A stretch of DNA of 64,000 bases. Source: Neodontobutis hainanensis. Taxonomy: Eukaryota > Chordata > Actinopteri > Gobiiformes > Odontobutidae. The DNA lies in assembly GCA_024349245.1 (NCBI GenBank), contig JALDNG010000039.1, positions 1,589,001 to 1,653,000 of the forward strand, in the 5' to 3' direction. A program made the position numbers and the translations under genes. Below the pieces are notes generated by a model. That model worked only from the letters and a program-made list of their open reading frames with translations, searched no databases and was not told the DNA's origin. How positions within the stretch are numbered: the stretch's first letter is position 1; the number at the start of each line of letters is the position of its first letter. Positions 34,013 through 50,829 of this stretch are shown here, one piece after another.

Positions 34013-34269
34013 TTATTTATTTATTTTATTTATTTACATTTTTGTGAGGATAAATCCCTTGAGATGAATCATCTCGTTTTCGAGGGGGTCCTCTGTTTGA
34101 ACTGGTGACTGCAGACAGCAGTGCCAGTATAAAGTATACAGTATACAACATAAAAATAACATTTCAAATCAAATTAATTTACACAAATGTTCACACTCAC
34201 CACATACAACACTACACTCACAAGCTCTCATTACCTCCCTCCATCAAAATTCAGTTACAAAAATAAGAG
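34013..34269 (-). mobile_element. Retroposon-like insert in the minisatellite
   Basis: About 256 bp of non-satellite DNA. Its left edge is (TTAT)n, i.e. a (TAAA)n tail when read on the minus strand, followed by GAGATGAATCATCTCG and GGGGGTCCTC. TACAC is found at both junctions (34008-34012 and 34270-34274), compatible with target duplication. It is probably a 5'-truncated retroposon; the family is not recognised. Confidence 0.6.
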
Positions 34270-36539
34270 TACACCAGAGCGACATTCATACACCAGAGCA
34301 ACATTCATACACCAGCGCAACATTTATACACATTCATACACCAGAGCGACATTCACACACATTCATACACCAGAGCAACACTAACACATTCATACACCAG
34401 AGTGACATTCACAAATTTATACACCAGAGCGACATTCATACACCAGAGCGACATTCACACATTCATACACCAGAGCAACACTCTCACACATTTATACACC
34501 AGAGCGACATTCACACACATTCATACACCAGAGCGACATTTAAAAATTCATACACCAGAGCAACATTCATACATCAGAGCCACATTCATACACCAGAGCG
34601 AGTTTCAAACATTCATACACCAGAGCAACATTCACACACCAGAGCGACATTCATACACCAGAGCGACATTCACACATTCATACACCAGTGCAACATTCAC
34701 ACATTCATACACCAGAGCGACATTCTCACATTCATACCCCAGAGCCACATTCACACACATTCATACAATAGAGCAACATTCAGACATTCATACACCAGAG
34801 TGACATTCATACATTCATACACCAGAGCAACATTCACACATTCATATACCAGAGCGACATTCAAACACCAGAGCAACATTCACACATTCACACACCAGAG
34901 TGACATTCATACACCAGAGCGACATTCAGACATTCATACACCAGAGCGACATTCAGATACATTCCTACACCAGAGCGACATTCACACATTCATACACCAG
35001 AGCAACATTCACACATTCATATACCAGAGCTACATTCAAACACCAGAGCAACATTCACACATTCACACACCAGAGTGACATTCATACACCAGAGCGACAT
35101 TCAGACATTCATACACCAGAGTGACATTCACACATTCATACAATAGAGCAACATTCAGACATTCATACACCAGAGTGACATTCATACATTCATACACCAG
35201 AGCAACATTCACACATTCATATACCAGAGCGCATTCAAACACCAGAGCAACATTCACACATTCACACAACATTCATACACCAGAGCGACATTCACACATT
35301 CATACACCAGAGCAACATTCACACATTCATACACCAGAGCAACATTCACACATTCATATACCAGAGCGACATTCAAACAGCAGAGCAACATTCACACATT
35401 CACACACCAGAGTGACATTCATACACCAGAGCGACATTCAGACATTCATACACCAGAGTGACATTCATACACCAGAGCGACATTCAGACAAATTCCTACA
35501 CCAGAGCCACATTCAGACACATTCATACACCAGAGCGACATCACACATTCATACACCAGAGCAACATTCACACATTCATACACCAGAGCAACATTCACAC
35601 ATTCATATACCAGAGCGACATTCATACACCAGAGCAACATTCACACATTTATACACCAGAGCAACACCAGAGCAACATTCACCAGAGCGACATTCATACA
35701 CCAGAGCAACATTCACATTCATACACCAGAGCAACATTCACACACATTCATACACCAGAGCAACATTCTCACACCAGATTCATACACCAGAGCAACATTC
35801 ACACATTCATACACCAGAGCAACACTCTCACAAATTTATACACCAGAGCGACATTCACACACATTCATACACCAGAGCGACATTCACACTTATTCATACA
35901 CCAGAGCAACACTAACACATTCATACACCAGAACAACATTCACACATTCCTACACCAGTGCAACATTCACACACATTCATACACCAGAGCGAATATTCTA
36001 CACATTCATACACCAGAGCAACATTCACACACATTCATACACCAGAGCAACATTCACACACATTCATACACCAGAGCAACATTCACACACATTCATACAC
36101 CAGAGCAACATTCACACATTCATACACCAGAGCAACATTCACACATTCATACACCAGAGCAACATTCTCACACATTCATACACCAGAGCAACATTCACAC
36201 ATTCATACACCAGAGCAACATTCATCTCACACACAGAGCAACATTCATACACCAGGAGCAACATTCACACATTCATACACCAGAGCAACATTCATACACA
36301 GATTCATACACCAGAGCAACATCTCACACATTCATACACCAGAGCAACATTCATACACCAGAGCAACATTCATACAACAGAGCAACATTCACACACATTC
36401 ATACACCAGAGCAACATTCAGACATTCATACACCAGAGCGACATTCACACATTCATACACCAGAGCAACACTCTCACACTTTTATACACCAGAGCGACAT
36501 TTACACACATTCATACACCAGAGCAACTTTCTAACACAT

Positions 36540-37400
36540 TCATACACCAGAGCGACATTTAAAAATTCATACACCAGAGCAACATTTATACATCAGAGCG
36601 ACATTCATACACCAGAGCGACATTCATACACCAGAGCGACATTCAAGTATTCATACACCAGAGCAACATTCATACACCAGAGCGACACTCTCACACATTC
36701 ATAAACCAGTACAACATTCACACATTCATACACCAGAGCGACATTCTCACATTCATAAAGCAGAGCCACATTCACACACATTAATACACCAGAGCAACAC
36801 TCTCACACATTCATACACCAGAGTGACATTCATACACCAGAGCGACATTCACACATTTATACACCAGAGCAACATTTATACACCAGAGCGACATTCACAC
36901 ATTCATACACCAGAGCAACACTCTCACACTTTTATACACCAGAGCGACATTTAAAAATTCATACACCAGAGCAACATTCATACACCAGAGCGACATTCAT
37001 ACACCAGAGCGACATTTACACATTCATACAACAGAGCGACATTCAGACATTCATACACCAGAGCGACATTCAGACATTCATACACCAGAGCAACATTCAC
37101 ACACATTCATACACCAGAGCGACATTTACACACATTCATACACCAGAGCAACTTTCTAACACATTCATACACCAGAGCGACATTTAAAAATTCATACACC
37201 AGAGCAACATTCATACATCAGAGCGACATTCATACACCAGAGCGACATTCATACACCAGAGCGACATTCAAGTATTCATACACCAGAGCAACATTCATAC
37301 ACCAGAGCGACACTCTCACACATTCATAAACCAGTACAACATTCACACATTCATACACCAGAGCGACATTCTCACATTCATAAACCAGAGCCACATTCAC
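36540..37400 (+). repeat. 625-bp local tandem duplication in the minisatellite
   Basis: The tag AAGTATTCATACACC appears at 36645 and 37270 (625 bp apart) with the same succession of variant units on both sides, including ATAAACCAGTACAACATTC. Further copies of the tag are at 31735 and 41588. Confidence 0.75.
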
Positions 37401-38559
37401 ACACATTAATACACCAGAGCAACACTCTCACACATTCATACACCAGAGTGACATTCATACACCAGAGCGACATTCACACATTTATACACCAGAGCAACAT
37501 TCATACACCAGAGCGACATTCATACACCAGAGCGACATTTACACATTCATACAACAGAGCGACATTCACACATTCATACACCAGAGCGACATTCACACAT
37601 TCATACACCAGAGCGACATTCACACATTTATACACCAGAGCAATATTCATACACCAGAGCGACATTCACACATTCCAACACCAAAGCGACATTTAAAAAT
37701 TCATACACAGAGCAACATTCAAACACCAGAGCGACATTCATACACCAGAGCAACATTCACACACCAGAGCGACATTCATACACCAGAGCGATATTCACAC
37801 ATTCATACACCAGAGCAACACTCTCACACATTTATACACCAGAGCGACATTCACACACATTCATACACCAGAGCGACATTCACACACATTCATACACCAG
37901 AGCGACATTCACACACATTCATACACCAGAACAACATTCACACATTCCTACACCAGAGCGACATTCACACACATTCATACACCAGAGCAATTTTCTCACA
38001 CATTCATACACCAGAGCGACATTTACACATTCATACACCAGAGCAACACTCACACATTTATACACCAGAGCGACATTTACACATTTCTACACATCGGAGC
38101 GACATTCACACACATTCAAACACCAGAGCAACATTCATACACCAGAGCGACATTCACACATTCATACACGAGAGCAACATTCACACACCAGAGCGACATT
38201 CACACATTCCTACACTAGAGCAACATTCATACACCAGCGCAACATTCACACACATTCATACACCAGAGCGACATTCACACACATTCATACACCAGTGCAA
38301 CATTCACACAGTCATACACCAGAGCGACATTCACACACCAGAGCGACATTCATACACCAGAGCGACATTCACACACATTCATACACCAGTGCAACATTCA
38401 CACAGTCATACACCAGAGCGACATTCACACATTCATACACCAGAGCCACATTCACACACATTCATACACCAGATCAACATTCACACATTCATACACCAGA
38501 GCAACATTTATACACCAGAGTGACATTCATACACCAGAGCGACATTCACACATTCATAT

Positions 38560-39330
38560 ACCAGAGCGACATTCAAACACCAGAGCAACATTCACACATT
38601 CATACACCATAGCGACATTCAGACATTCATACACCAGAGTGACATTCATACACCTGAGCGACATTCACACATTTATACACGAGAGCAACATTCACACACC
38701 AGAGCGACATTTATACATTCATCCACCAGAACAACATTCACACACCAGCGCAACATTCATACAGAAGAGCAACATTAACACATTCATACACCAGAGCAAC
38801 ATTCACATATTCATACACCAGTGCAACATTCACATAGTCATACACCAGAGCGACATTCACACATTCATACACCAGAGCCACATTCACACACATTCATACA
38901 CCAGAGCAACATTTATACACCAGAGTGACATTCATACACCAGAGCGACATTCACATATTCATATAACAGAGCGACATTCAAACACCAGAGCAACATTCAC
39001 ACATTCATACACCATAGCGACATTCAGACATTCATACACCAGAGTGACATTCATACACCTGAGCGACATTCACACATTTATACACCAGAAACATTTATAC
39101 ACAAGAGCGACATTCACACATTCATACACCAGAGCAACACTCACACTTTTATACACCAGAGCGACATTCACACACATTCATACACCAGAGCAACTTTCTA
39201 ACACATTCATACACCAGAGCGACATTTAAAAATTCACACACCAGAGCGACATTCATACACCAGAGCGACTTTCAAACATTCATACACCAGAGCAACATTT
39301 AGATACCAGAGCGACATTCATACACCAGAG
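38560..39330 (+). repeat. Minisatellite segment duplicated at about 43.45-44.2 kb
   Basis: Rare variants recur in the same order: ATTCATCCACCAGAAC (38717 and 43614), ATATAACAGAGCGAC (38961 and 43862), and AGATACCAGAGCGAC (39301 and 44159). Offsets are 4.86-4.90 kb. Confidence 0.75.
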
Positions 39331-42300
39331 CGACATTCACACATTCATACACCAGAGCAACACTCTCACACTTTTATACACCAGAGCGACATTCACACAC
39401 ATTCATACACCAGAGCAACTTTCTCACACATTCATACACCAGAGCGACATTTAAAAATTCATACACCAGAGCAACATTCATACACCAGAGCGACATTCAT
39501 ACACCAGAGCGACATTCAAACATTCATACAACAGAGCGACATTCATTTACCAGAGCGACATTCAACCATTCATACACCAGAGCAACACTCTCACACATTC
39601 ATACAGCAGTGCAACATTCACACATTCATACACCAGAGCAACATTCACACATTCATACACCAGAGCGACATTCACACATTCATACACCAGAGCGACATTC
39701 AAACACCAGAGCAACATTCACACATTCACACACCAGAGTGACATTCATACACCAGAGCGACATTCAGACATTCATACACCAGAGCGACATTCAGATACAT
39801 TCCTACACCAGAGCGACATTCACACATTCATACACCAGAGCAACATTCACACATTCATACACCAGAGCAACATTCACACATTCATATACCAGAGCGACAT
39901 TCAAACAGCAGAGCAACATTCACACATTCACACACCAGAGTGACATTCATACACCAGAGCGACATTCAGACATTCATACACCAGAGTGACATTCACACAC
40001 ATTCATACAATAGAGCAACATTCAGACATTCATACACCAGAGTGACATTCATACATTCATACACCAGAGCAACATTCACACATTCATATACCAGAGCGAC
40101 ATTCAAACACCAGAGCAACATTCACACATTCACACACCAGAGTGACATTCATACACCAGAGCGACATTCAGACATTCATACACCAGAGCGACATTCACAC
40201 ATTCATACACCAGAGCAACATTCACACATTCATACACCAGAGCAACATTCACACATTCATATACCAGAGCGACATTCAAACAGCAGAGCAACATTCACAC
40301 ATTCACACACCAGAGTGACATTCATACACCAGAGCGACATTCAGACATTCATACACCAGAGTGACATTCATACACCAGAGCGACATTCAGACAAATTCCT
40401 ACACCAGAGCCACATTCAGACACATTCATACACCAGAGCAACATTCACACATTCATACACCAGAGCAACATTCACACATTCATATACCAGAGCGACATTC
40501 ATACACCAGAGCAACATTCACACATTTATACACCAGAGCAACATTTAAAAATTCATACACCAGAGCAACATTCATACACCAGAGCGACATTCATACACCA
40601 GAGCGACATTCACACATTCATACACCAGAGCGACATTCACACATTCATACACCAGAGCGACATTCATACACCAGAGCAACATTCACACACCAGAGTGAAA
40701 TTCATACACCAGAGCGACATTCACACATTCATACACCAGAGCAACACTCTCACAAATTTATACACCAGAGCGACATTCACACACATTCATACACCAGAGC
40801 GACATTCACACTTATTCATACACCAGAGCAACACTAACACATTCATACACCAGAACAACATTCACACATTCCTACACCAGAGCGATATTCACACACATTC
40901 ATACACCAGAGCGACATTTACACATTTATACACGAGAGCAACATTCACACATTCCTACACCAGAGCGACATTCACACACATTCATACACCAGAGCGACAT
41001 TCACACACATTCATACACCAGAGCAACATTCACACATTCATACACCAGAGCAACATTCACACATTCATACACCAGAGCAACATTCACACATTCATACACC
41101 AGAGCGACATTCACACATTCATACACCAGAGCAACATTCACACATTCATACACCAGAGCAACATTCACACATTCATACACCAGAGCGACATTCATACACC
41201 AGAGCAACACTCACACATTCATACACCAGAGCAACATTCATACACCAGAGCAACATTCATACACCAGAGCGACATTCACACATTCATACACGAGAGCGAC
41301 ATTCATACACCAGATCAACATTCATACAGCAGAGCAACATTCACACACATTCATACACCAGAGCAACATTCAGACATTCATACACCAGAGCGACATTCAC
41401 ACATTCATACACCAGAGCAACATTCACACTTTCATACACCAGAACAACATTCTCACATTCATACACCAGAGCAACATTCACACATTCATACACCAGAGCG
41501 ACATTTACTTCATACACCAGAGCAACATTCATACATCAGAGCGACATTCATACACCAGAGCGACATTCATACACCAGAGCGACATTCAAGTATTCATACA
41601 CCAGAGCAACATTCATACACCAGAGCGACATTCACACATTCATAAACCAGTACAACATTCACACATTCATACACCAGAGCGACATTCTCACATTCATAAA
41701 GCAGAGCCACATTCACACACATTAATCCACCAGAGCAACACTCTCACACATTCATACACCAGAGTGACATTCATACACCAGAGCGACATTCACACATTTA
41801 TACACCAGAGCAACATTTATACACCAGAGCGACATTCACACATTCATACACCAGAGCAACACTCTCACACTTTTATACACCAGAGCAACATTCACACATT
41901 CATACACCAGAGCAACATTTACACATTCATACACCAGAGCGACATTCAGACACATTCATACACCAGAGCAACATTCACACATTCATACACCAGTGCAACA
42001 TTCACACATTCATACACCAGTGCAACACACACACTTTTATACACCAAGGCGACATTCACACACATTCATACACCAGAGCAACATCTCACACATTCATACA
42101 CCAGAGCGACATTTAAAAATTCATACACCAGAGCAACATTCATACACACGACATTCATACACCAGAGCGACATTCACATTCATACACCAGGCGACATTCA
42201 CAGTATTCATACACCAGTGCAACATTCATACACCAGACATTCATACACCAGAGCGACATTCTCACATTCATAAACCAGAGCCACATTCACACACATTAAT

Positions 42301-45300
42301 ACACCAGAGCAACACTCTCACACATTCATACACCAGAGTGACATTCATACACCAGAGCGACATTCACACATTCATACACCAGAGCAACATTCATACACCA
42401 GCGACATTCATACACCAGAGCAACATTCACACATTCATACACCAGAGCGACATTCACACATTCATACACCAGGCGCAACATTCACACATTCATACACCAG
42501 AGCAACATTCACACATTCATACACCAGAGCAACATTCACACCACACATTCATACACCAGAGCAACATTCTCACATTCATACACCAGAGCAACATTCACAC
42601 ACAGAGCAACATTCACACACATTCATACACCAGAGCAACATTCACACACATTCATACACCAGAGCAACATTCTCACACATTCATACACCAGAGCGACATT
42701 CACACATTCATACACCAGAGCGACATTCACACACATTCATACACCAGAGCGACATTCACACACATTCATACACCAGAGCAACACTAACACATTCATACAC
42801 CAGAGCGATATTCACACACATTCATACACCAGAGCAATTTTCTCACACATTCATACACCAGAGCAACATTCACACAGCAGAGCGACATTCATACACCAGA
42901 GCAACACTCACACATTCATACACCAGAGCGACATTCACACATTTCTACACATCGGAGCGACATTCACACACATTCATACACCAGAGCAACATTCACACAC
43001 CAGAGCGACACTCACACATTCATACACCAGAGCGACATTCACACACCAGAGCGACATTCACACATTCATACACTAGAGCAACATTCATACACCAGCGCAA
43101 CATTCACACATTCATACACCAGAGCAACATTCACACACATTCATACACCAGTGCAACATTCTACACAGTCATACACCAGAGCAACATTCACACACCAGAG
43201 CGACATTCATACACCAGAGCGACACTCTCACACATTCATACACCAGTGCAACATTCACACATTCATACACCAGAGCGACATTCTCACATTCATACACCAG
43301 AGCCACATTCACACATTCATACACCAGAGCAACATTCACACATTCATACACCAGAGCAACATTCATACACCAGAGTGACATTCATACACCAGAGCGACAT
43401 TCACACACATTCATACACCAGAGCGACATACCAGAGCAACATTCACACATTCATACACCATAGCGACATTCAGACATTCATACACCAGAGTGACATTCAT
43501 ACACCTGAGCGACATTCACACATTTATACACGAGAGCAACATTCACACATTCATACACCAGAGCAACATTCATACACCAGAGCAACATTCATACACCAGA
43601 GCGACATTTATACATTCATCCACCAGAACAACATTCACACACCAGCGCAACATTCATACAGAAGAGCAACATTAACACACATTCATACACCAGAGCAACA
43701 CTCTCACATATTCATACACCAGTGCAACATTCACATAGTCATACACCAGAGCGACATTCACACATTCATACACCAGAGCCACATTCACACACATTCATAC
43801 ACCAGAGCAACATTTATACACCAGAGTGACATTCATACACCAGAGCGACATTCACATATTCATATAACAGAGCGACATTCAAACACCAGAGCAACATTCA
43901 CACATTCATACACCATAGCGACATTCAGACATTCATACACCAGAGTGACATTCATACACCAGAGCGACATTCACACATTCATACACCAGAGCAACACTCA
44001 CACTTTTATACACCAGAGCGATATTCACACACATTCATACACCAGAGCAACTTTCTAACACATTCATACACCAGAGCGACATTCACAAAATTCACACACC
44101 AGAGCGACATTCATACACCAGAGCGACTTTCAAACATTCATACACCAGAGCAACATTTAGATACCAGAGCGACATTCATACACCAGAGCGACATTCACAC
44201 ATTCATACACCAGAGCAACATTCACACATACACCAGAGCGACATTCACACACATTCATACACCAGAGCAACATTCTCACACATTCATACACCAGAGCGAC
44301 ATTCACACATTCATACACCAGAGCAACATTCATACACCAGAGCGACATTCATACACCAGAGCGACATTCAGAACATTCATACACCAGAGCAACATTCATA
44401 CACCAGCAGAGCAACATTCACACATTCATACACCAGTGCAACATTCACACATTCATACACCAGAGCAACATTCACACATTCATACACCAGAGCGACATTC
44501 ACACATTCATACACCAGAGTGACATTCATACACCAGAGCAACATTCTCACATTCATACACCATAGCGACATTCAGACATTCATACACCAGAGTGACATTC
44601 ATACATTCATACACCAGAGCGACATTCACACACATTCATACACCAGAGAACATTCACACATTCATACACCAGAGCAACATTCACACATTCATACACCAGA
44701 GCGACATTCACACATTCATACACCAGAGCAACATTCTAACACATTCATACACCAGAGCGACATTAAAAATTCATACACCAGAGCGACATTCATACACCAG
44801 AGCGACATTCAACATTCATACACCAGAGCAACATTAGATACACCAGAGCGACATTCATACACCAGAGCGACATTCACACATTCATACACCAGAGCAACAT
44901 CTCACACATTCATACACCAGAGCAACATTTAAACACATTCATACACCAGAGCAACATTCATACACCAGAGCGACATTCATACACCAGAGCGACATTCAAA
45001 CATTCATACAACAGAGCGACATTCATTTACCAGAGCGACATTCAACCATTCATACACCAGAGCAACACTCTCACACATTCATACAGCAGTGCAACATTCA
45101 CACATTCATACACCAGAGCAACATTCACACATTCATACACCAGAGCGACATTCATATACCAGAGCGACATTCATACACCAGAGTGACATTCATACACCAG
45201 AGCGACATTCACACATTCATACACCAGAGTGACGTTCATACACCAGAGCAACATTCTCACATTCATACACCATAGTGACATTCAGACACATTCATACACC

Positions 45301-48214
45301 AGAGCAACACTAACACATTCATACACCAGAAAAACATTCACACACATTCATACACCAGAGTAATTTTCTTACACATTCATACACCAGAGCGACATTTACA
45401 CATTCATACACCAGAGCAACATTCACACAGCAGAGCGACATTCATACACCAGAGAGACACTCACACATTCATACACCAGAGCGACATTCACACACCAGAG
45501 CGACTTTCAAACATTCATACACCAGTGCAACATTCAGACACCAGAGCGACATTCATACACCAGAGCGACATTCACACATTCATACACCAGAGCGACATTC
45601 ACACACATTCATACACCAGAGCAACTTTCTCACACATTCATACACCAGAGCGACATTTAAAAATTCATACACCAGAGCAACATTCATACACCAGAGCGAC
45701 ATTCATACACCAGAGCGACATTCAAACATTCATACACCAGAGCGACATTCAACCATTCATACACCAGCGCAACACTCTCACACATTCATACAGCAGTGCA
45801 ACATTCACACATTCATACACCAGAGCAACATTCACACATTCATACACCCGAGCGACATTCATATACCAGAGCGACATTCACACATTCATACACCAGAGCA
45901 ACATTCATACACCAAAGCGACATTCATACACCAGAGCGACATTCACACAATCATACACCAGAGTGACGTTCATACACCAGAGCAACATTCTCACATTCAT
46001 ACACCATAGTGACATTCAGACACATTCATACACCAGAGCGACATTCATACACCAGAGCAACAATCACACACATTCATACACCAGAGCGACATTCATACAC
46101 CAGAGCGACATTCACACACATTCCTACACCAGAGCAACATTCACACATTCATACAACAGAGCGACATTCTCACACATTCATACACCAGAGCGACATTCAC
46201 ACACATTCAAACACCATAGCGACATTCAGACACATTCATACATTAGAGCGACATTCACACACATTCATACACCAGAGCAACACTAACACATTCATACACC
46301 AGAACAACATTCACACACATTCATACACCAGAGCAATTTTCTCACACATTCATACACCAGAGCGACATTTACACATTCATACACCAGAGCAACATTCACA
46401 CAGCAGAGCGACATTCATACACATTCATACACATTCATACACCAGAGCGACATTCACACATTTCTACACATCGGAGCGACATTCACACACATTCATACAC
46501 CAGAGCGACATTCACACATTCATACACCAGAGCAACATTCATACACCAGAGCGACATTCACACATTCATACACGAGAGCAACATTCACACACCAGAGCGA
46601 CATTCATACATTCATACACCAGAGCAACATTCATACACCAGCGCAACATTCATACAGCAGAGCAACATTCATACACCAGAGCGACATTCACACATTCATA
46701 CACCAGAGCAACATTCTCACATTCATACACCAGTGCAACATTCACACATTCATACACCAGAGCGACATTCACACATTCATACACCAGTGCAACATTCACA
46801 CATTCATACACCAGAGCGACATTCTCACATTCATACACCAGAGCAACATTCACACACCAGAGCGACATTCATATACGAGAGAAACATTTACACATTCATA
46901 CACCAGAGCAACATTTACACACATTCATACACCAGAGCAACATTCATACACCAGAGCGACATTCACACATTCATACACGAGAGCAACATTCACACACCAG
47001 AGCGACATTCATACAGCAGAGCAACATTCATACACCAGAGCAACATTCATACAGCAGAGCAACATTCATACACCAGAGCGACATTCACACATTCATACAC
47101 CAGAGCAACATTCACACATTCATACACCAGTGCAACATTCACACATTCATACACCAGAGCGACATTTACACATTCATACACCAGATGCAACATTCACACA
47201 TTCATACACCAGAGCGACATTCTCACATTCATACACCAGAGCCACATTCACACACATTCATACACCAGAGCAACATTCACACACCAGAGCGACATTCATA
47301 TACCAGAGAAACATTTACACATTCATACACCAGAGCGACATTCAAACACCAGAGCGACATTCACACATTCATACACCATAGCGACATTCAGACATTCATA
47401 CACCAGAGTGACATTCATACACCAGAGCAACATTCTCACATTCATACACCATAGTGACATTCAGACACATTCATACACCAGAGCGACATTCACACACATT
47501 CATACACCATAGCGACATACAGACATTCATACACCAGAGCAACATTCACACACATTCATACAACAGAGCGACATTCACACACATTCCTACACCAGAGCAA
47601 CATTCACACATTCATACACCAGAGCAACATTCTCACACATTCATACACCATAGTGACATTCAGACACATTCATACACCAGAGCAACATTCACACATTCAT
47701 ACACCAGAGCAACATTCACACATTCATACACCAGAGCGACCTTCTCACACATTCATACACCATAGCGACATTCAGACACATTCATACACCAGAGCAACAT
47801 ATACACACATTCATACAACAGAGCGACATTCATACACAAGAGCGACAGTCACACACATTCATACACCAGAGCGACATTCAGACACATTCATACACCAGAG
47901 CGACATTCAGACACATTCATACACCAGAGCGACATTCATCCACCAGAGCGACATTCATACACCAGAGCGACATTCACACATTCATACTCCAGAGCGACAT
48001 TCATACACCAGAGCGACATTCACACATTCATACACCATAGCGACATTCAGACATTCACAAATCAGAGTGACATTCATACACCAGAGCGACATTCAGACAC
48101 ATTCATACACCAGAGCGACATTCAGACACATTCATACACCAGAGCGACATTCATCCACCAGAGCGACATTCACACATTCATACAGCAGAGCAACACTCTC
48201 ACATTCATACACCA

Positions 48215-49620
48215 GTGCAACATTCACACATTCATACACCAGAGCAACATTCACACAGTAGAGCGACATTCATACACCAGAGCAACACTCACACATTCAT
48301 ACACCAGAGCGACATTCACACATTTCTACACATCGGAGCGACATTCACACACATTCATACACCAGAGCGACATTCACACATTCATACACGAGAGCAACAT
48401 TCACACACCAGAGCGACATTCATACATTCATCCACCCACCAGAGCAACATTCACACACCAGCGCAACATTCATACAGCAGAGCAACATTCACACACATTC
48501 ATACACCAGAGCAACACTCTCACACATTCATACACCAGTGCAACATTCACACATTCAGACACCAGAGCGACATTCATATACCAGAGAGACATTTTGACAT
48601 TCATACACCAGAGCAACATTCATACACCAGAGCGACATTCAGACACATTCATACACCAGAGTGACATTCTCACACATTCATACACCAGAGCAACATTCAA
48701 ACACCAGAGCGACATTCAGACACATTCATACACCAGAGCAACATTCAGACACATTCATACACCAGAGCGACATTCATACACCAGAGCGACATTCATAGAC
48801 CAGAGCGACATTCACACATTCATACACCAGAGCGACATTCACACATTCATACACCATAGCGACATTCAGACATTCACAAACCAGAGTGACATTCATACAC
48901 CAGAGCAACATTCTAACATTCATACACCAGAGCGACATTCATACACGAGAGCGACATTCAGACCCATTCATACACCAGAGCAACATTCATACACCAGAGC
49001 GACATTCAGACACATTCATACACCAGAGTGACATTCTCACACATTCATACACCAGAGCAACATTCATACACCACACCAGAGCGACATTCAGACACATTCA
49101 TACACCAGAGCGACATTCACACATTCATACACCAGAGCGACATTCAAACACCAGAGCAACATTCACACATTCATACACCAGAGCGACATTCATACACCAG
49201 TGCAACATTCACACATTCATACACCAGAGCAACATTCACACAGCAGAGCGACATTCATACACCAGAGCAACACTCACACATTCATACACCAGAGCGACAT
49301 TCACACATTTCTACACATCGGAGCGACATTCACACACATTCATACACCAGAGCGACATTCACACATTCATACACGAGAGCAACATTCACACACCAGAGCG
49401 ACATTCATACATTCATCCACCAGAGCAACATTCATACACCAGCGCAACATTCACACACATTCATACACCAGAGCAACACTCTCACACATTCATACACCAG
49501 TGCAACACTCACACATTCATACACCAGAGCGACATTCATATACCAGAGAGACATTTTGACATTCATACACCAGAGCAACATTCATACACCAGAGCGACAT
49601 TCAGACACATTCATACACCA
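48215..49620 (+). repeat. Two tandem copies of a ~0.97-kb higher-order unit
   Basis: The same series of variants occurs twice: CACAGTAGAGCG/CACAGCAGAGCG, then CATCGGAGCG (48309 and 49309), then GAGAGACATTTTGACATTC (about 48584 and 49546). Offsets are 0.96-1.0 kb. Confidence 0.75.
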
Positions 49621-50829
49621 GAGTGACATTCACACATTCATACACCAGAGCAACATTCAAACACCAGAGCGACATTCAGACACATTCATACACCAGAGCA
49701 ACATTCAGACACATTCATACACCAGAGCGACATTCATACACCAGAGCGACATTCATAGACCAGAGCGACATTCACACATTCATACACCAGAGCGACATTC
49801 ACACATTCATACACCAGAGCGACATTCAGACACATTCATACACCAGAGCAACATTCATACACCAGGGCGACATTCATACATTCATACACCAGAGCAATTC
49901 ATACACCAGAGCAACATTCATACACCAGAGCGACATTCAGACACATTCATACACCAGAGTGACATTCTCACACATTCATACACCAGAGCAACATTCATAC
50001 ACCAAAGCGACATTCATACACCAGAGCGACATTCATACACCAGAGCGCTATTCATAGACCAGAGCGACATTCACACATTCATACACCAGAGCGACATTCA
50101 AACACCAGAGCAACATTCACACATTCATACACCAGAGCGACATTCATACACCAGAGCGACATTCTCACATTCATACACCAGAGCCACATTCACACACATT
50201 CATACACCAGAGCAACATTCACACATTCATACACCAGAGCGACATTCATATACCAGAGCGACATTTACACATTCATACACCAGAGCAACATTCATACACC
50301 AGAGCGACATTCATACACCAGAGCGACAGTCACACACATTCATACACCAGAGTGACATTCTCACACATTCATACACCAGAGCGACATTCAGACACATTCA
50401 TAAACCAGAGCAACATTCATACACCAGAGCAACATTCTCACATTCATACACCAGAGCCACATTCACACATTTATACACCAGAGCGACATTCATATACCAG
50501 AGTGTCATTTACACATTCATACACCAGAGCAACATTCATACACCAGAGCGACATTCATACACCAGAGCGACATTCAGACACATTCATACACCAGAGTGAC
50601 ATTCTCACACATTCATACACCAGAGCAACATTCAAACACCAGAGCGACATTCAGACACATTCATACACCAGAGCAACATTCACACATTCATACACCAGAG
50701 CGACATTCATACACCAGAGCGACATTCACACATTCATACACCAGAGCGACATTCACACATTCATACACCAGAGCGACACTCACACATTCATACACCAAAG
50801 CGACATTCATACACCAGAGCGACATTCAT

